NCBI RefSeq assembly: GCF_000813845.1
Contig: NZ_JWTB01000030.1
Location: 1 to 64,000, forward strand
Direction: 5' to 3'
Source of the DNA: Pseudarthrobacter phenanthrenivorans
GTDB taxonomy: Bacteria > Actinomycetota > Actinomycetes > Actinomycetales > Micrococcaceae
Length of the DNA: 64,000 nucleotides
Under the pieces are notes generated by a model. The model searched no databases, was not told where the DNA came from, and saw nothing but the letters and a program-made list of their open reading frames with translations. The position numbers and the translations under genes are program-made. Numbering within the stretch: position 1 is the first letter of the stretch; each line of letters opens with the position of its first letter. Below are positions 51,203 through 62,901 of the stretch, in pieces.

Positions 51203-52479
51203 TACTTCTTGTCCTCAGTCTTGTTGTCGTTTTTGTGGTCAGCGCCGGCGGAGTGGGCGGAGTCAACCGGTTCCTTGGACAGGTTGGCGTCCCTGCCGTC
51301 CCGTGTGCCGGCCATGAGGTCGATGAACCGGTCGAACAGGTACGCGGCATCGTGGGGTCCGGCGGCAGCCTCCGGGTGGTACTGGACGGAGAAGGCCGGA
51401 ATGTCCAGGCAGGCCAGGCCTTCCACGACGTCGTCGTTCAGGCTGATGTGGCTGACTTCGACGCGGCCGTAGCGTCCCTCCGGCGCCTGGGTGGGTCCGT
51501 CGAGGGGGGCGTCGACGGCGAAGCCGTGGTTCTGGGACGTGATTTCCACTTTGCCGGTGCGGCGGTCCATGACCGGCTGGTTGATCCCGCGGTGGCCGTA
51601 GCGCAGCTTGTAGGTGCCGAAGCCCAGTGCCCGGCCCAGGATCTGGTTTCCGAAGCAGATCCCGAAGTAGGGCAGCTTTTCGTCCAGGACCGACCGGAGG
51701 AGCTTGACCTGCGCATCAGCCGTGGCGGGGTCGCCGGGGCCGTTGGACATGAAGAAACCGTCCGGGTTGACGGCCTTGACGTCCGCCAGGGTGGCGGTTG
51801 CCGGGAGCACGTGGACGCGGACGCCGCGTTCGGCGAAGCGGACCGGGGTCATGGCCTTGATGCCGAGGTCGATCGCCGCGATGCTGAAGCGCGGCTCGCC
51901 CTCCCAGCCGTGGTCCTTGGGTTCCACCACATAGGCTTCATCCACGCTGACTTCTTCGGCCAGGCGGGAGCCTTCCATGGGGGCGCTGGCCAGGACGGCG
52001 TCCACCAGTTCCTTGTCCGTGGCCTGGGCGGCTTCACCGGAAAAGATCCCGGCGCGCATGGTCTTATGTTCGCGCAGGTGCCGGGTGATGGCACGGGTAT
52101 CCACACCCTGGATGCCCACGATGCCCTGGGCCACCAGTTCTTCGTCCAGTGACCGCTCCGAGCGCCAGTTGGACGGCCGGCGGGCAGCGTCGCGGACGAT
52201 GTAGCCGGCCACCCAGATGCGCCGGGACTCAGCGTCGTCATTGTTCACGCCGGTGTTGCCGATGTGCGGGGCGGTCTGGACCACCAGCTGCCGGGCGTAG
52301 GACGGGTCGGTGATGGTTTCCTGGTAGCCGGTCATGCCGGTGGCGAAGACGGCCTCGCCCAGGGCGGTGCCGGTGGCGCCGTAGCTGGTGCCGCGGAAAA
52401 TGCGCCCGTCTTCGAGAACCAGCGCAGCCGGGGCTGACACAGGAGCGGAGGTGGTTGCTGTCAATGTATTCGCTTTCAC
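51202..52479 (-). CDS. carA: Carbamoyl phosphate synthase, small (glutaminase) subunit
   Basis: Supplies ammonia from glutamine to CarB. The 425-residue protein has the N-terminal CPSase domain ([32 protein letters not shown]) and a class I glutamine amidotransferase domain. In the latter the nucleophile Cys lies in [12 protein letters not shown], and His/Glu lie in [16 protein letters not shown] chose the GTG at 52479, with GGAAAG upstream; an in-frame GTG-led extension to 52503 overlaps the previous gene more. It lies between the PH-like gene and carB. Confidence 0.95.
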
Positions 52480-52483
52480 TGTC

Positions 52484-53002
52484 TTACTTTCCACTGGTGG
52501 CACCAGCCGCTGGGGCTGACGAAATCAATTCCTGAAGGGCCTGGTACAGCACGTCCTTGTCCGCGGCGCGGCGGGTCCGGAAGCCGGTGTCCAGTTCATG
52601 CTTGCCGTGCGTCCACGCGATCACCAGCAGGCCGTCCTTTTCCACGAACTTCCCTGCCATGCCGCTGTCCTGCCGGACGCCGGTGAGGGACGCCGCCGGG
52701 ATGTACAGGGCAGGAGCGCCGGAGCGTTCATAGAGTACGCCGTGGGGGTAGACCGCGAGGGTCGAGTTGGTGCGGATGCCCAGACCGTGCACCGCGATCC
52801 GGTCCAGCCAGTCACCGGCCGTCGTGGTGGCCACGTACTGCCCCTCGGCGGCGGCTGTCGGCTCGCCGGGAGCGGCGGGCACCTGGGGAAGCTGTTCGAC
52901 GTCGGACTGGCGCCTCAGGCGGTTGCGCCACCCCACGGCGATGAGGACAAACACAACGCCGGCCACCGCCAGCATGGCAAGTCCGGGAAGGATCTTGTCC
53001 AT
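52484..53002 (-). CDS. Single-pass membrane protein with PH-like domain
   Basis: A 172-residue protein: one N-terminal transmembrane helix (about 5-24), a basic/Pro-rich linker, then a PH-like beta domain ([50 protein letters not shown]). Uncharacterised homologues sit between pyrC and carA in many Actinobacteria. It starts with ATG overlapping the pyrC stop by one base and ends just past the carA start region, so it is fully inside the pyr operon. Its function is unknown; a link to pyrimidine synthesis is suggested only by position. Confidence 0.82.
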   Translation of the reverse strand: MDKILPGLAMLAVAGVVFVLIAVGWRNRLRRQSDVEQLPQVPAAPGEPTAAAEGQYVATTTAGDWLDRIAVHGLGIRTNSTLAVYPHGVLYERSGAPALYIPAASLTGVRQDSGMAGKFVEKDGLLVIAWTHGKHELDTGFRTRRAADKDVLYQALQELISSAPAAGATSGK

Positions 53003-54342
53003 CAGGCAACGCCTGCCGGTGTTGCGGCGGCATCCGGGTGCGGGCTGTTGAGGGCGCCGTCCAGGACGGTGGGGTGTCCCTTGAAGAAGGTGGCCACCAC
53101 CTTGCCGGGCAGTTCGCGGCCCTTGAACGGCGAGTTGCGGCCCATCGTGGCCATGGTGAAGGGATCAACCGTCCACCGCGCCTCCGGGTCCACCAGGATC
53201 AGGTTGGCGGGTTCTCCTGCCTCGATGGGGCGGCCCTGGTCAGCCAGGCGGCCGATCTTCGCGGCTGCGGTGGAGGTGACCCTGGCGAAGTCAGCCCAGG
53301 TCATCAGGCCGGTCTCGATCATGGCGTGCTGGACCACGGACAGGGCCGTTTCCAGCCCGGTCATGCCCATGGCAGCCTGCGCCCACTCGCATTCCTTGTG
53401 CTCGCTGGGGTGGGGTGCGTGGTCGGTACCCACAACGTCGATCGTGCCGTCTGCCAGGCCTGCGCGCAATGCCTGGACATCGGCGTCGGTGCGCAGGGGC
53501 GGGTTGACCTTGAAGACGGGGTCGTAGCTGCGCACGAGGTCGTCGGTCAGCAGCAGGTGGTGCGGCGTGACTTCGGCCGTGACGTCGATGCCGCGTTCCT
53601 TGGCCCAGCGGATGATTTCCACCGAACCGGCCGTGGACACGTGGCACACGTGCAGGCGGGAGCCGACGTGCTGGGCCAGGAGGACGTCGCGGGCGATGAT
53701 GCTTTCCTCCGCCACCGCCGGCCATCCCGTGAGTCCGAGGACGGCGGAGACGTCGCCTTCGTTCATCTGTGCCCCGGCGGTAAGGCGGGGCTCCTGCGCA
53801 TGCTGGGCCACCACGCCGTCGAACGCTTTGACGTATTCCAGCGCGCGGCGCATCAGCACGGGGTCGTGGACGCAGATGCCGTCGTCGGAGAACATCCGCA
53901 CCCGGGCGCGGGAATCGGCCATGGCGCCGAGTTCCGCGAGCCGCTCCCCAGCCAGGCCGACGGTGACGGCACCGACGGGGCGCACGTCCACCCAGCCGGC
54001 GGCGCGGCCCAGGGTGTAGACCTGTTCCACGACGCCTGCGGTGTCTGCCACGGGAGTGCTGTTGGCCATGGCGTGCACTGCCGTGTAGCCGCCCAAGGCG
54101 GCTGCCCGGGTGCCCGTTTCCACCGTCTCGGCGTCCTCGCGGCCGGGTTCGCGCAGGTGGGTGTGGACGTCCACCATGCCGGGCAGGGCCACCAGGCCGG
54201 CGGCGTCAATGACGGTGGCGCCGTCGGTGGACAGTCCCTGGCCGATCTCGGCGATGATCCCATCGCGGATCAGCAGGTCCGCCCGGTCGCCGCCGAGGAT
54301 GGCGGCGCCTTTGATGAGGTACGTTCCGGTGTTGCCTGCCAT
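53002..54342 (-). CDS. pyrC: Dihydroorotase
   Basis: Cyclises carbamoyl aspartate to dihydroorotate. The 446-residue amidohydrolase is of the class I type, with the zinc motif DVHTHLREPG near residue 60, the HVCHVST segment and VGTDHAPH near 310. The ATG at 54342 shares one base with the pyrB stop (TGATG); a longer frame inside pyrB is rejected. It lies between pyrB and the PH-like gene. Confidence 0.97.
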   Translation of the reverse strand: MAGNTGTYLIKGAAILGGDRADLLIRDGIIAEIGQGLSTDGATVIDAAGLVALPGMVDVHTHLREPGREDAETVETGTRAAALGGYTAVHAMANSTPVADTAGVVEQVYTLGRAAGWVDVRPVGAVTVGLAGERLAELGAMADSRARVRMFSDDGICVHDPVLMRRALEYVKAFDGVVAQHAQEPRLTAGAQMNEGDVSAVLGLTGWPAVAEESIIARDVLLAQHVGSRLHVCHVSTAGSVEIIRWAKERGIDVTAEVTPHHLLLTDDLVRSYDPVFKVNPPLRTDADVQALRAGLADGTIDVVGTDHAPHPSEHKECEWAQAAMGMTGLETALSVVQHAMIETGLMTWADFARVTSTAAAKIGRLADQGRPIEAGEPANLILVDPEARWTVDPFTMATMGRNSPFKGRELPGKVVATFFKGHPTVLDGALNSPHPDAAATPAGVA

Positions 54343-55367
54343 CAGTTGCTCTCCTTGGTGGATGGGGCGGCGGCGTAGGCCGGTGCCCGGTGGGCGGCTG
54401 GTTCGCGGGTGTCCCCGGAGAGCAGCAGGTACAGGGCGGCCATCCGAACCGACACACCGTTGCGGACCTGGGCCAGGACGGTGGAACGGGGTGAGTCTGC
54501 GGCGGCCGCACTGATTTCCAGGCCCCGGTTCATGGGCCCCGGGTGCATGATGATCGTGTCCGTCATGCCGAGGTCGTCCAGGGCCCGGAGCCGGTTGTCG
54601 TCGAAACCCCAGCGGCGGGAATATTCGCGGGTGCTGGGGAAGAACGAGGCGTTCATGCGTTCGCCCTGGACCCGCAGCATCATGATGGCGTCCACACCGT
54701 TCGCCAGGGTCTGGTCCAGGTCGTAGCTGACGCTGCACGGCCATTTGTCGACGCCGACCGGCAGCAGGGTGGGCGGTGCCACCAGGGTGACTTCCGCGCC
54801 GAGGGTACGGAGCAGCCAGACGTTGGACCTCGCCACGCGGGAATGCAGGACATCCCCCACGATGGCCACCCGCAGGCCTTTGAGGTCGGTTCCTTCCGAC
54901 CCCGTGCCGGACAGCCGGGCCCAATGCCGGCGCATGGTGAAGGCGTCGAGGAGGGCCTGGGTGGGGTGTTCGTGCGTCCCGTCGCCGGCGTTGATGACAC
55001 CTGCGTCAATCCAGTCCGTTGCTGCCAGGCGGTGCGGTGCGCCGGACGCCCAGTGGCGGATGACGACGGCGTCTGCACCCATGGCGGACAGAGTCTGGGC
55101 CGTGTCCTTCAGGGACTCGCCCTTGGATACCGACGAGCCCTTGGCGGCGAAGTTGATCACGTCGGCTGACAGGCGCTTGGCGGCGGCTTCGAAAGAGATG
55201 CGGGTGCGGGTGGAGTCCTCGAAGAAGAGGTTCACCACGGTGCGGCCCCGCAGCGCGGGCAGTTTCTTGACTTCCCGCTCCCCCACCGCGGACATTTCCT
55301 CCGCGGTGTCCAGGATACGGATGGCGTTCGAACGGCTGAGGTCGCCGGTGGACAGGAGGTGTTTCAT
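54342..55367 (-). CDS. pyrB: Aspartate carbamoyltransferase catalytic subunit
   Basis: Forms carbamoyl aspartate. The 341-residue protein has the carbamoyl phosphate motif [11 protein letters not shown] and the second motif [26 protein letters not shown] and the C-terminal MHPGPMNRG follow. No pyrI regulatory gene is adjacent, as usual for this group. It overlaps pyrR by 4 bases. Confidence 0.98.
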   Translation of the reverse strand: MKHLLSTGDLSRSNAIRILDTAEEMSAVGEREVKKLPALRGRTVVNLFFEDSTRTRISFEAAAKRLSADVINFAAKGSSVSKGESLKDTAQTLSAMGADAVVIRHWASGAPHRLAATDWIDAGVINAGDGTHEHPTQALLDAFTMRRHWARLSGTGSEGTDLKGLRVAIVGDVLHSRVARSNVWLLRTLGAEVTLVAPPTLLPVGVDKWPCSVSYDLDQTLANGVDAIMMLRVQGERMNASFFPSTREYSRRWGFDDNRLRALDDLGMTDTIIMHPGPMNRGLEISAAAADSPRSTVLAQVRNGVSVRMAALYLLLSGDTREPAAHRAPAYAAAPSTKESN

Positions 55368-55951
55368 GCGCCGCCTTCGATCACGACTTCGTTGACCGGG
55401 GTGCCGCCGTCGGGGGTGTCCGTCTCCTCGAGCCGGACCCGGACCTTTTCGGCGGATGAGGTGGGCAGGTTCTTGCCGACGTGGTCGGCGCGGATGGGCA
55501 GCTCGCGGTGTCCCCGGTCAATCAGGACGGCAAGCCGGACGATGCGGGGCCGGCCGAGGTCCACGAGGGCGTCGAGTGCGGCCCGGATGGTGCGGCCGGA
55601 GTACAGGACGTCGTCGATCAGCACCACCACTTTGTTGTCGATGCCGGTACGGGGCAGCCGGGTGGGGTAGGGCGGACGCGTCCCCTGGTGGGAAAGGTCG
55701 TCGCGGAACATGGTGACGTCGAGCTGGCCAACAATGGCGGCGGCATCAACAGTGTTGTCCGCGGCGGCAATTTTTTCCGCGAGCCGGACAGCCAGCGGAT
55801 AGCCTCGGCGGGGAATGCCCAGCAGGACAAGGTCCCGGGATCCCTTGTTGGCTTCGAGGATCTCATGGGCGATACGAGTGAGGGCCCGGTCAATATCCGC
55901 CTGGCTGAGGACAACCCTGGCTGGAACCGGTGCGCTGGTGACAGAAGTCAA
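55364..55951 (-). CDS. pyrR: Bifunctional pyr operon regulator/uracil phosphoribosyltransferase PyrR
   Basis: RNA-binding repressor of pyr genes with weak uracil phosphoribosyltransferase activity. The protein has the PRPP-binding loop [33 protein letters not shown], and a basic RNA-binding face. I chose the TTG at 55951 (195 residues) because GGGGAG stands seven bases upstream. A GTG at 55978 would place the PyrR-binding hairpin inside the coding region. First gene of the pyr operon. Confidence 0.93.
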   Translation of the reverse strand: MTSVTSAPVPARVVLSQADIDRALTRIAHEILEANKGSRDLVLLGIPRRGYPLAVRLAEKIAAADNTVDAAAIVGQLDVTMFRDDLSHQGTRPPYPTRLPRTGIDNKVVVLIDDVLYSGRTIRAALDALVDLGRPRIVRLAVLIDRGHRELPIRADHVGKNLPTSSAEKVRVRLEETDTPDGGTPVNEVVIEGGA

Positions 55952-55965
55952 CGCTCGTCTCCCCT

Positions 55966-55987
55966 TTCCCCGCCTCACAGGACGGAA
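55966..55987 (-). promoter_or_regulatory. PyrR-binding RNA hairpin in the pyrR leader
   Basis: On the minus strand the loop TCCTGTGAGG matches the known PyrR recognition pattern UCCNGNGAGG and is closed by TTCCG / CGGGGAA. The hairpin ends two bases before the ribosome binding site GGGGAG (55959-55964). This is the arrangement of translational repression shown for mycobacterial PyrR. No terminator hairpin is present. A possible -10 TAATTT lies at 56013-56018. Confidence 0.82.
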
Positions 55988-56129
55988 TTAAAAAAGGAAC
56001 ATTTGCGGTTCAAAATTACCACAGGGTCCCGCAGGTGCAGGTGTCCGGCCAACGCGGTGCTGGTCACACGCCGGCCGGCCGGCGTCCGGTTCCTTTGTGG
56101 TGCACGGGCTCCAGCTTAGGCTTTCGGGT

Positions 56130-57410
56130 ATGCCGATGTATCCGCAGCAACCTTCGCCCGGCCTGCCGGAGGACCCGTACCAGGGGCCGTCCGCTCCCCT
56201 GCCGCAGCAAACCAACCCCACCTGGATGGGCCATGTGCATCCCGCGCACTACCGTGCGGCGCCGGGGCACCAGGGCCAGCCGCTGGCCGGCGTGTTCCCA
56301 CCGCAGGCCCAGGGACAGGTGCTGCACTCGGCCAGGGCCCGCAACGGGCTGGTGGGGCTGACCATCGCCGGCGGTGTGCTCGCGTTCCTTAGCCTGTTCC
56401 TGGTGGTGCCGTTCCTGCTGTCCAACACCGGCGCCGCCGGTTTCGTGATCGGTTTCCTGGCTTCCCTCATCCCGTTGTCAGTGGTCCTGGCGGCGGTGCA
56501 CATCATTGACAGGTGGGAGCCGGAACCCAGGAGGCTGCTGTTTTTCGCCTTCACCTGGGGCGCGGCCGTAGCCGTTGCCGTGACCCTGCTCATCCAGCCG
56601 TTCTTCGTGATCGCCTTCCAGTTCACTGACGAACCTGACCTGCAAACCTATATGGCCACGGTGCAGGCGCCGGTCGTCGAGGAGTTCGCCAAATCACTCG
56701 GCCTGCTCATCCTGCTCCTTGCAGCCCGCCGGCAATTCGACGGGCCAGTGGATGGGGTGGTGTTCGCCTTCACCATCGCCGGCGGCTTCGCCTTCACGGA
56801 AAACATCCTGTACTTCGGCAGGGCCATCGCGGAATCCGCATCACCGGCCAGCGACTTCGCCCAGGTCTTCTTCCTCCGCGGCGTCATGTCCCCCTTCGCG
56901 CATGCACTCTTCACCGGAACCACCGGACTGATCATGGGCTTCGCGGCCAGGCGCTGGCACACGGGCGCCTCGATCGCGGCCTTCTTCGTCGGCCTGCTGC
57001 CGGCCATGTTCCTGCACAACCGCTGGAACAGCATGGGCCAGGGCTTCCTGCTGGACTACATCGTGGTGCAGGTGCCGATCTTCATTCTGGCCGTGGGCGG
57101 CATCATCTTCCTGCGGGTCGCCGAAAAGCGCCTGACCCGCCAGCGGCTGCTGGAATACTCGGCCGCGGGGTGGTTCACGCCGGCGGAGGTCCAGCTCCTG
57201 GCCACCCGCGGCGGCCGCCGCACGGCCCTGGCATGGGCTGCGGACTCGGGCAGGAAACAACAGATGAAGCAGTTCCTGAAGACAGCCACCCAGCTTGCCA
57301 ACACCCGACAGCGGATCCTGAGCGGACGCGATGTGCCGCTCCACCAGGCTGAGGAAAGGCGGCAGTTGCAGCACATCCTTGAACTGCGCGCCGCGGTGGC
57401 CGGCGGATAG
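56130..57410 (+). CDS. PrsW-family intramembrane metalloprotease
   Basis: A 426-residue membrane protein. The first 65 residues are Pro/Gln-rich and cytosolic; about eight hydrophobic segments follow, with a cytosolic basic tail. PrsW motifs are DRWEPEP (about 127-133), EEFAK (about 184-188), FTENILYF (Glu about 224) and SPFAHALFTG. PrsW of Bacillus cleaves an anti-sigma factor. No sigma/anti-sigma pair is adjacent, so the target here is unknown. The ATG at 56130 is preferred over an upstream GTG at 56097. It is divergent from pyrR; an 18-bp palindrome of CCGG units lies at 56068-56085. Confidence 0.9.
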   Translation: MPMYPQQPSPGLPEDPYQGPSAPLPQQTNPTWMGHVHPAHYRAAPGHQGQPLAGVFPPQAQGQVLHSARARNGLVGLTIAGGVLAFLSLFLVVPFLLSNTGAAGFVIGFLASLIPLSVVLAAVHIIDRWEPEPRRLLFFAFTWGAAVAVAVTLLIQPFFVIAFQFTDEPDLQTYMATVQAPVVEEFAKSLGLLILLLAARRQFDGPVDGVVFAFTIAGGFAFTENILYFGRAIAESASPASDFAQVFFLRGVMSPFAHALFTGTTGLIMGFAARRWHTGASIAAFFVGLLPAMFLHNRWNSMGQGFLLDYIVVQVPIFILAVGGIIFLRVAEKRLTRQRLLEYSAAGWFTPAEVQLLATRGGRRTALAWAADSGRKQQMKQFLKTATQLANTRQRILSGRDVPLHQAEERRQLQHILELRAAVAGG

Positions 57411-57451
57411 GCGCGGGCCGGGAGGATGCCCGGTTTGTGCGGGTTAACGAA

Positions 57452-57481
57452 CGGAAGGCCCCGCTGATGCGGGGCCTTCCG
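57452..57481. terminator. Bidirectional hairpin between prsW-like gene and nusB
   Basis: Perfect 13-bp stem CGGAAGGCCCCGC / GCGGGGCCTTCCG with a TGAT loop, between two convergent genes. Confidence 0.8.
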
Positions 57482-57495
57482 TAGTTGCTGGGTTG

Positions 57496-57906
57496 CTATG
57501 CGAGCAGCGATGGCTTCAGCTGCTGCAACCGGCCCAGGAGGCCGTTGATGAACTGCGGGGACTCATCCGTCGAGAGGGTCTTGGCAAGTGCCACGGCCTC
57601 ACTGACGGCGACTCCGTCCGGGACGTCGTCGTTGTACAGCAGCTCCCAGGTGCCGATGCGCAGGATGATGCGGTCGACCGACGGCATGCGCTCCAGGCTC
57701 CAGCCCTGTGAATAGGTCTCCAGGAACTCGTCAATGGCTGCCTGCCGGGACAGTACGCCCTCAACGATGTCCACGGTGTAGGGGTTAACGATCTGGTCAG
57801 TCTTTTCCCGGCGGGCGCGGAGCACGTCGAACGGGGAAACAGAGCGCTGCTCCGCTTCGAAAAGAACATCCAGTGCCCTGTTGCGGGCTTTACCGCGGGC
57901 GCTCAC
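57496..57906 (-). CDS. nusB: Transcription antitermination factor NusB
   Basis: RNA-binding partner of NusE in rRNA antitermination. 136 residues, helical, with the opening KARNRALDVLFEAEQRS and the C-terminal PDGVAVSEAVALAKTLSTDESPQFINGLLG signature. GTG start overlaps the efp stop by one base (GTG within TAGTG). Last gene of the mltG-aro-efp-nusB run. Confidence 0.97.
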   Translation of the reverse strand: MSARGKARNRALDVLFEAEQRSVSPFDVLRARREKTDQIVNPYTVDIVEGVLSRQAAIDEFLETYSQGWSLERMPSVDRIILRIGTWELLYNDDVPDGVAVSEAVALAKTLSTDESPQFINGLLGRLQQLKPSLLA

Positions 57907-58469
57907 TACTCAGTGACCCGGCCCAGGTAGCTGCCGTCGCGGGTGTCCACCTTGACCTTGGTGTTGTTCTCGATGAACAGCGGGACCTGGATTTCGTAGC
58001 CGGTTTCCAGGGTGGCGGGCTTGGTGCCTGCCGAAGAGCGGTCGCCCTGCAGGCCCGGCTCGGTGTAGGTGATTTCGAGGACAACGCTCGGCGGCAGTTC
58101 GATGTAGAGGGGGGTGCCGTCGTGGATGGCGATGTTGACCATCTGGTTCTCGAGCATGAAGTTCGTGGCGTCGCCCACCGTTGCGCCGGAAACCGTGATC
58201 TGGTCGTAGTCCGAGGTGTCCATGAAGACGAAGTCGGCGCCGTCCTGGTAGAGGTACTGGTAGTCGCGGCGGTCGACGGTTGCCGTTTCGATCTTGAGGC
58301 CGGCGTTGAACGTCTTGTCGACAACCTTGCCGGACATCACATTGCGCATCTTGGTGCGGACAAAGGCGCCGCCCTTGCCGGGCTTGACGTGCTGGAACTC
58401 GATGACGTTCCAGAGCTGGCCCTCAAGCTTCAGGACCGTTCCGTTCTTAATGTCGTTAGTGGTTGCCAC
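57906..58469 (-). CDS. efp: Elongation factor P
   Basis: Relieves ribosome stalling at proline runs. The 187-residue protein has three OB-like domains. The conserved loop [11 protein letters not shown] places Lys at about residue 32, the tip that reaches the peptidyl-transferase centre. Genes for the E. coli lysylation system are not seen here. The GTG at 58469 has GAGGA five bases upstream; an upstream extension to 58550 is rejected. The 173 bp before it could hold a separate promoter. Confidence 0.97.
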   Translation of the reverse strand: MATTNDIKNGTVLKLEGQLWNVIEFQHVKPGKGGAFVRTKMRNVMSGKVVDKTFNAGLKIETATVDRRDYQYLYQDGADFVFMDTSDYDQITVSGATVGDATNFMLENQMVNIAIHDGTPLYIELPPSVVLEITYTEPGLQGDRSSAGTKPATLETGYEIQVPLFIENNTKVKVDTRDGSYLGRVTE

Positions 58470-58642
58470 TGGTTTCCTCTGGTTTCTTCGTCCGGCCGCG
58501 CGGGCCAGATGCTTTATGCCGGGCGGGCACGCCGGGTGGGCCGCCTGCACGTGTTTGTCAAAAATCGCGTGGATGCAAAAAATTCCACACCCATTCTACC
58601 GGCAAATCCGGGCCGGCCTTTCCGCGCTCAGTGCTGCCCGCC

Positions 58643-59160
58643 TCAGCAGGCGAGATCCAGCACGTCCCTGGCGCGCTGCAGTGCCACCGTGGAGGAGTAG
58701 ATCTGTCCGGCGTCGGCTGACTGCGCCACCCGCAGGTCCAGGGCCTTGGAGAAGGATTCGACGGCGGCGGAGGTCTGGCCGGCCGCGTACTGGGTCCGGC
58801 CCAGGTACTGCAGGGCCAGTGCTTCCCGGGGGGTGCCGTGCACCTCGGCGAGAAGCTGGCGGAACAGGTCGATGGCCCGGTCCAGCCGGTGGGTGACACT
58901 CAGCACCTCGGCTTCGAACACGCGGAGCCGGAAGGATTCGGGATCCTTGAAGCGTGCCTCGGCCAGCAGTTCGGCAGCCTCGGATGCGTGTCCCTCGACG
59001 AGGAGCACGAAGATGTGGTCTGCCGGATCGGTGGAGGCTGCCAGCGCTTCCCGGACTGCCTCCTCGTTGACGATCTGGGGCCGCAGGGACTCAGGGTTGA
59101 TGCGGATGCCGGGGAATCCGGCCTCCGGCCAGTCGGTGGTGCCGCTCATGGTGCCCTGCA

Positions 59161-59161
<1 letters not shown>
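58643..59161 (-). CDS. Small tetratricopeptide-like protein
   Basis: A 172-residue soluble protein. It is helical from about residue 30, with two or three TPR-like units (AIDLFRQLLAEVHGTPREALALQYLGRTQYAAGQTSAAVESFSKALDLR). The start shares one base with the aroB stop; an ATG four codons later is an alternative. It is conserved next to aroB in related Actinobacteria as far as I recall, but its function is unknown. TPR folds usually mediate protein contacts. Confidence 0.75.
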
Positions 59162-60817
<1,656 letters not shown>

Positions 60818-60818
<1 letters not shown>

Positions 60819-62014
60819 TACTGCCCGATCGAGTCCAGGGAGGCCGGGATGCTGTCCAGGTAACCCTTGATGTTCCGTGCGGTTTCCGCCACCGAGTCAC
60901 CGCCGAACTTCTCCATGACGGCTTCGGCGAGGACCAGTGCCACCATGGCCTCGGCCACCACGCCGGCGGCGGGGACTGCACAGACGTCCGAACGCTGGTG
61001 GTGGGCCTTGGCGGCTTCGCCGGTGCTGACGTCAATGGTCCGCAGGGCGCGCGGCACGGTGGCGATGGGCTTCATGGCTGCCCGGACCCGAAGGACGTCT
61101 CCGATGCTCATGCCGCCCTCAATGCCGCCGGCACGGTTGCTGGCACGGACAATCCGGCCGTCGTTGTCCCGGAGGATTTCGTCATGGGCGGCGGAACCAC
61201 GACGGGCCGCGGTCAGGAAGCCGTCGCCAACCTCCACGCCCTTGATGGCCTGGATGCCCATGAGGGCAGCGGCGAGCCGGGCGTCGAGCCGGCGGTCCCA
61301 GTGCACGTAGCTGCCGAGTCCCGGCGGGAGCCCGTAAGCGAGGACTTCCACCACGCCGCCCAGGGTTTCGCCTTCCTTGTGCGCCGCGTCAACCTCGGCC
61401 ACCATGGCGTCCGAGGTTTCGCGGTCGAAGCAGCGCAGGGGGTCGGCGTCCAGGGCAATGACGTCCCCGGGCGAGGGCAGCGGACGGCCTTCGGGGACGG
61501 TCACGCTGGCGATCGAGACGGTGTGGCTGACCAGTTCGATGCCCAGGTGCTTGAGGAACTGGGCCGCGACGGTGCCGAGCGCCACGCGGGTGGCGGTTTC
61601 CCGGGCGCTTGCCCGCTCCAGTACCGGCCTGGCCTCGTCAAAGCCGTATTTCTGCATGCCGGTGAAGTCGGCATGTCCGGGGCGCGGCCGGGTCAGCGGG
61701 GCATTGCGGGCCTGGTCGGCCAGGAGTTCGGCGTCCACGGGGTCCGCGGACATGATCTGCTCCCATTTGGGCCATTCGGTGTTTCCCACCTGGATGGCAA
61801 CGGGGCCGCCCTGGGTGAGGCCGTGCCGGACGCCGCCAAGGATGGTGACCACGTCCTGCTCGAATTTCATCCGGGCGCCGCGGCCATAGCCAAGCCGGCG
61901 GCGTGCCAAGGAGTCTGCGATGTGCCCGCTGGTGATTTCCACACCGGCGGGGACGCCCTCAATAATTCCCATCAGAGCCGGACCATGGGATTCACCGGCA
62001 GTCAACCAACGCAT
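60818..62014 (-). CDS. aroC: Chorismate synthase
   Basis: Final shared step of the aromatic pathway, using reduced FMN. The 398-residue protein opens [19 protein letters not shown] and has [25 protein letters not shown] and the late [16 protein letters not shown] motif. The ATG at 62014 has AGGA at eight bases; an ATG three codons upstream is also in frame. It lies 26 bp after aroE. Confidence 0.98.
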
Positions 62015-62040
62015 AATTTCCATCCTGCCACGTAGGGCGG

Positions 62041-62901
62041 TCAGAACGCCCGCCGGGCAAGGCCGACTGCGTCACACATCACATCTATGACAGCTGCATT
62101 AACGTCTTCACCGCGCCCGGTGAACAGCCGCACCTGCTCGACGGCCTGGTACAGCAGCATCTCCAGGCCGGGCACGACCCGCCCGCCGCCGGCCTGCCAG
62201 ACGGAGGCGATGAGGCTGGGCCAGGGGTCGTAGGCGACGTCGAGCAGCACGCCCCGCGTCGAGGTTTTCAGCGCGGCTATTTCCGACGCCAGTCCGTCTG
62301 CCGCACGGGGCGGCAGGGTGGATATGACGACGTCGGCTTCCGAGGTCGGGCGGGCGGCTTTGCTGAGCGGGCGGATCTCCAGGGCCACGCCGAGGGCGTC
62401 AGCGGCCGCGCGGACGTCGTCAGTCCGCGACGCGTCGCGGACATAGACCTGGACAGTACCGGTGCCCAGTTCCTTGAGGGCCGCAACAGCGGAGGCTGCC
62501 GTTCCGCCGCCGCCGAGGATCACTGCCGACGGCGCGGTCCGGGTTCCGGCGTGGCACAACGCATTGACGATGCCCGTGACGTCCGTGTTGGACCCGACGG
62601 TCCGCACACCTGCGGCTGATTCCTCGAACGTGACGGTGTTCACTACGCCCAGGGTCTGTGCCACCCCCCGCACCTTGTCCACTTCGTTGAGCATCGCCGT
62701 CTTCAGCGGCATGGTCACGGAGAGTCCGCGCCATCCCGGCTGGTTCCGGATCTGCCGCATGAAGGACGGCAGCAGCTCCTCGGTCACGTCGATGGCCGTG
62801 TAACTGATGCCCGCCCCCAGCTGTCCATAGGCCGAGAGGTGCAGGGCCGGGGACTTGGAGTGGCTGATCGGATGGCCCAGGACGGCAGCCCGCAGGCTCA
62901 T
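62041..62901 (-). CDS. aroE: Shikimate dehydrogenase
   Basis: Reduces 3-dehydroshikimate. The 286-residue protein has the substrate motif [23 protein letters not shown] with the catalytic Lys, and the Gly-rich cofactor site [12 protein letters not shown]. The second Gly-loop residue is Gly-Thr rather than the usual Gly-Ala, a minor change. The ATG overlaps the mltG stop by 4 bases (ATGA). Confidence 0.96.
   Translation of the reverse strand: MSLRAAVLGHPISHSKSPALHLSAYGQLGAGISYTAIDVTEELLPSFMRQIRNQPGWRGLSVTMPLKTAMLNEVDKVRGVAQTLGVVNTVTFEESAAGVRTVGSNTDVTGIVNALCHAGTRTAPSAVILGGGGTAASAVAALKELGTGTVQVYVRDASRTDDVRAAADALGVALEIRPLSKAARPTSEADVVISTLPPRAADGLASEIAALKTSTRGVLLDVAYDPWPSLIASVWQAGGGRVVPGLEMLLYQAVEQVRLFTGRGEDVNAAVIDVMCDAVGLARRAF

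Noticed and set aside
56068..56085. CCGG-rich 18-bp palindrome as an operator for pyrR/prsW
   Set aside because: It is simple repeated CCGG sequence in very GC-rich DNA and is not placed over a recognisable promoter, so I give it no role.
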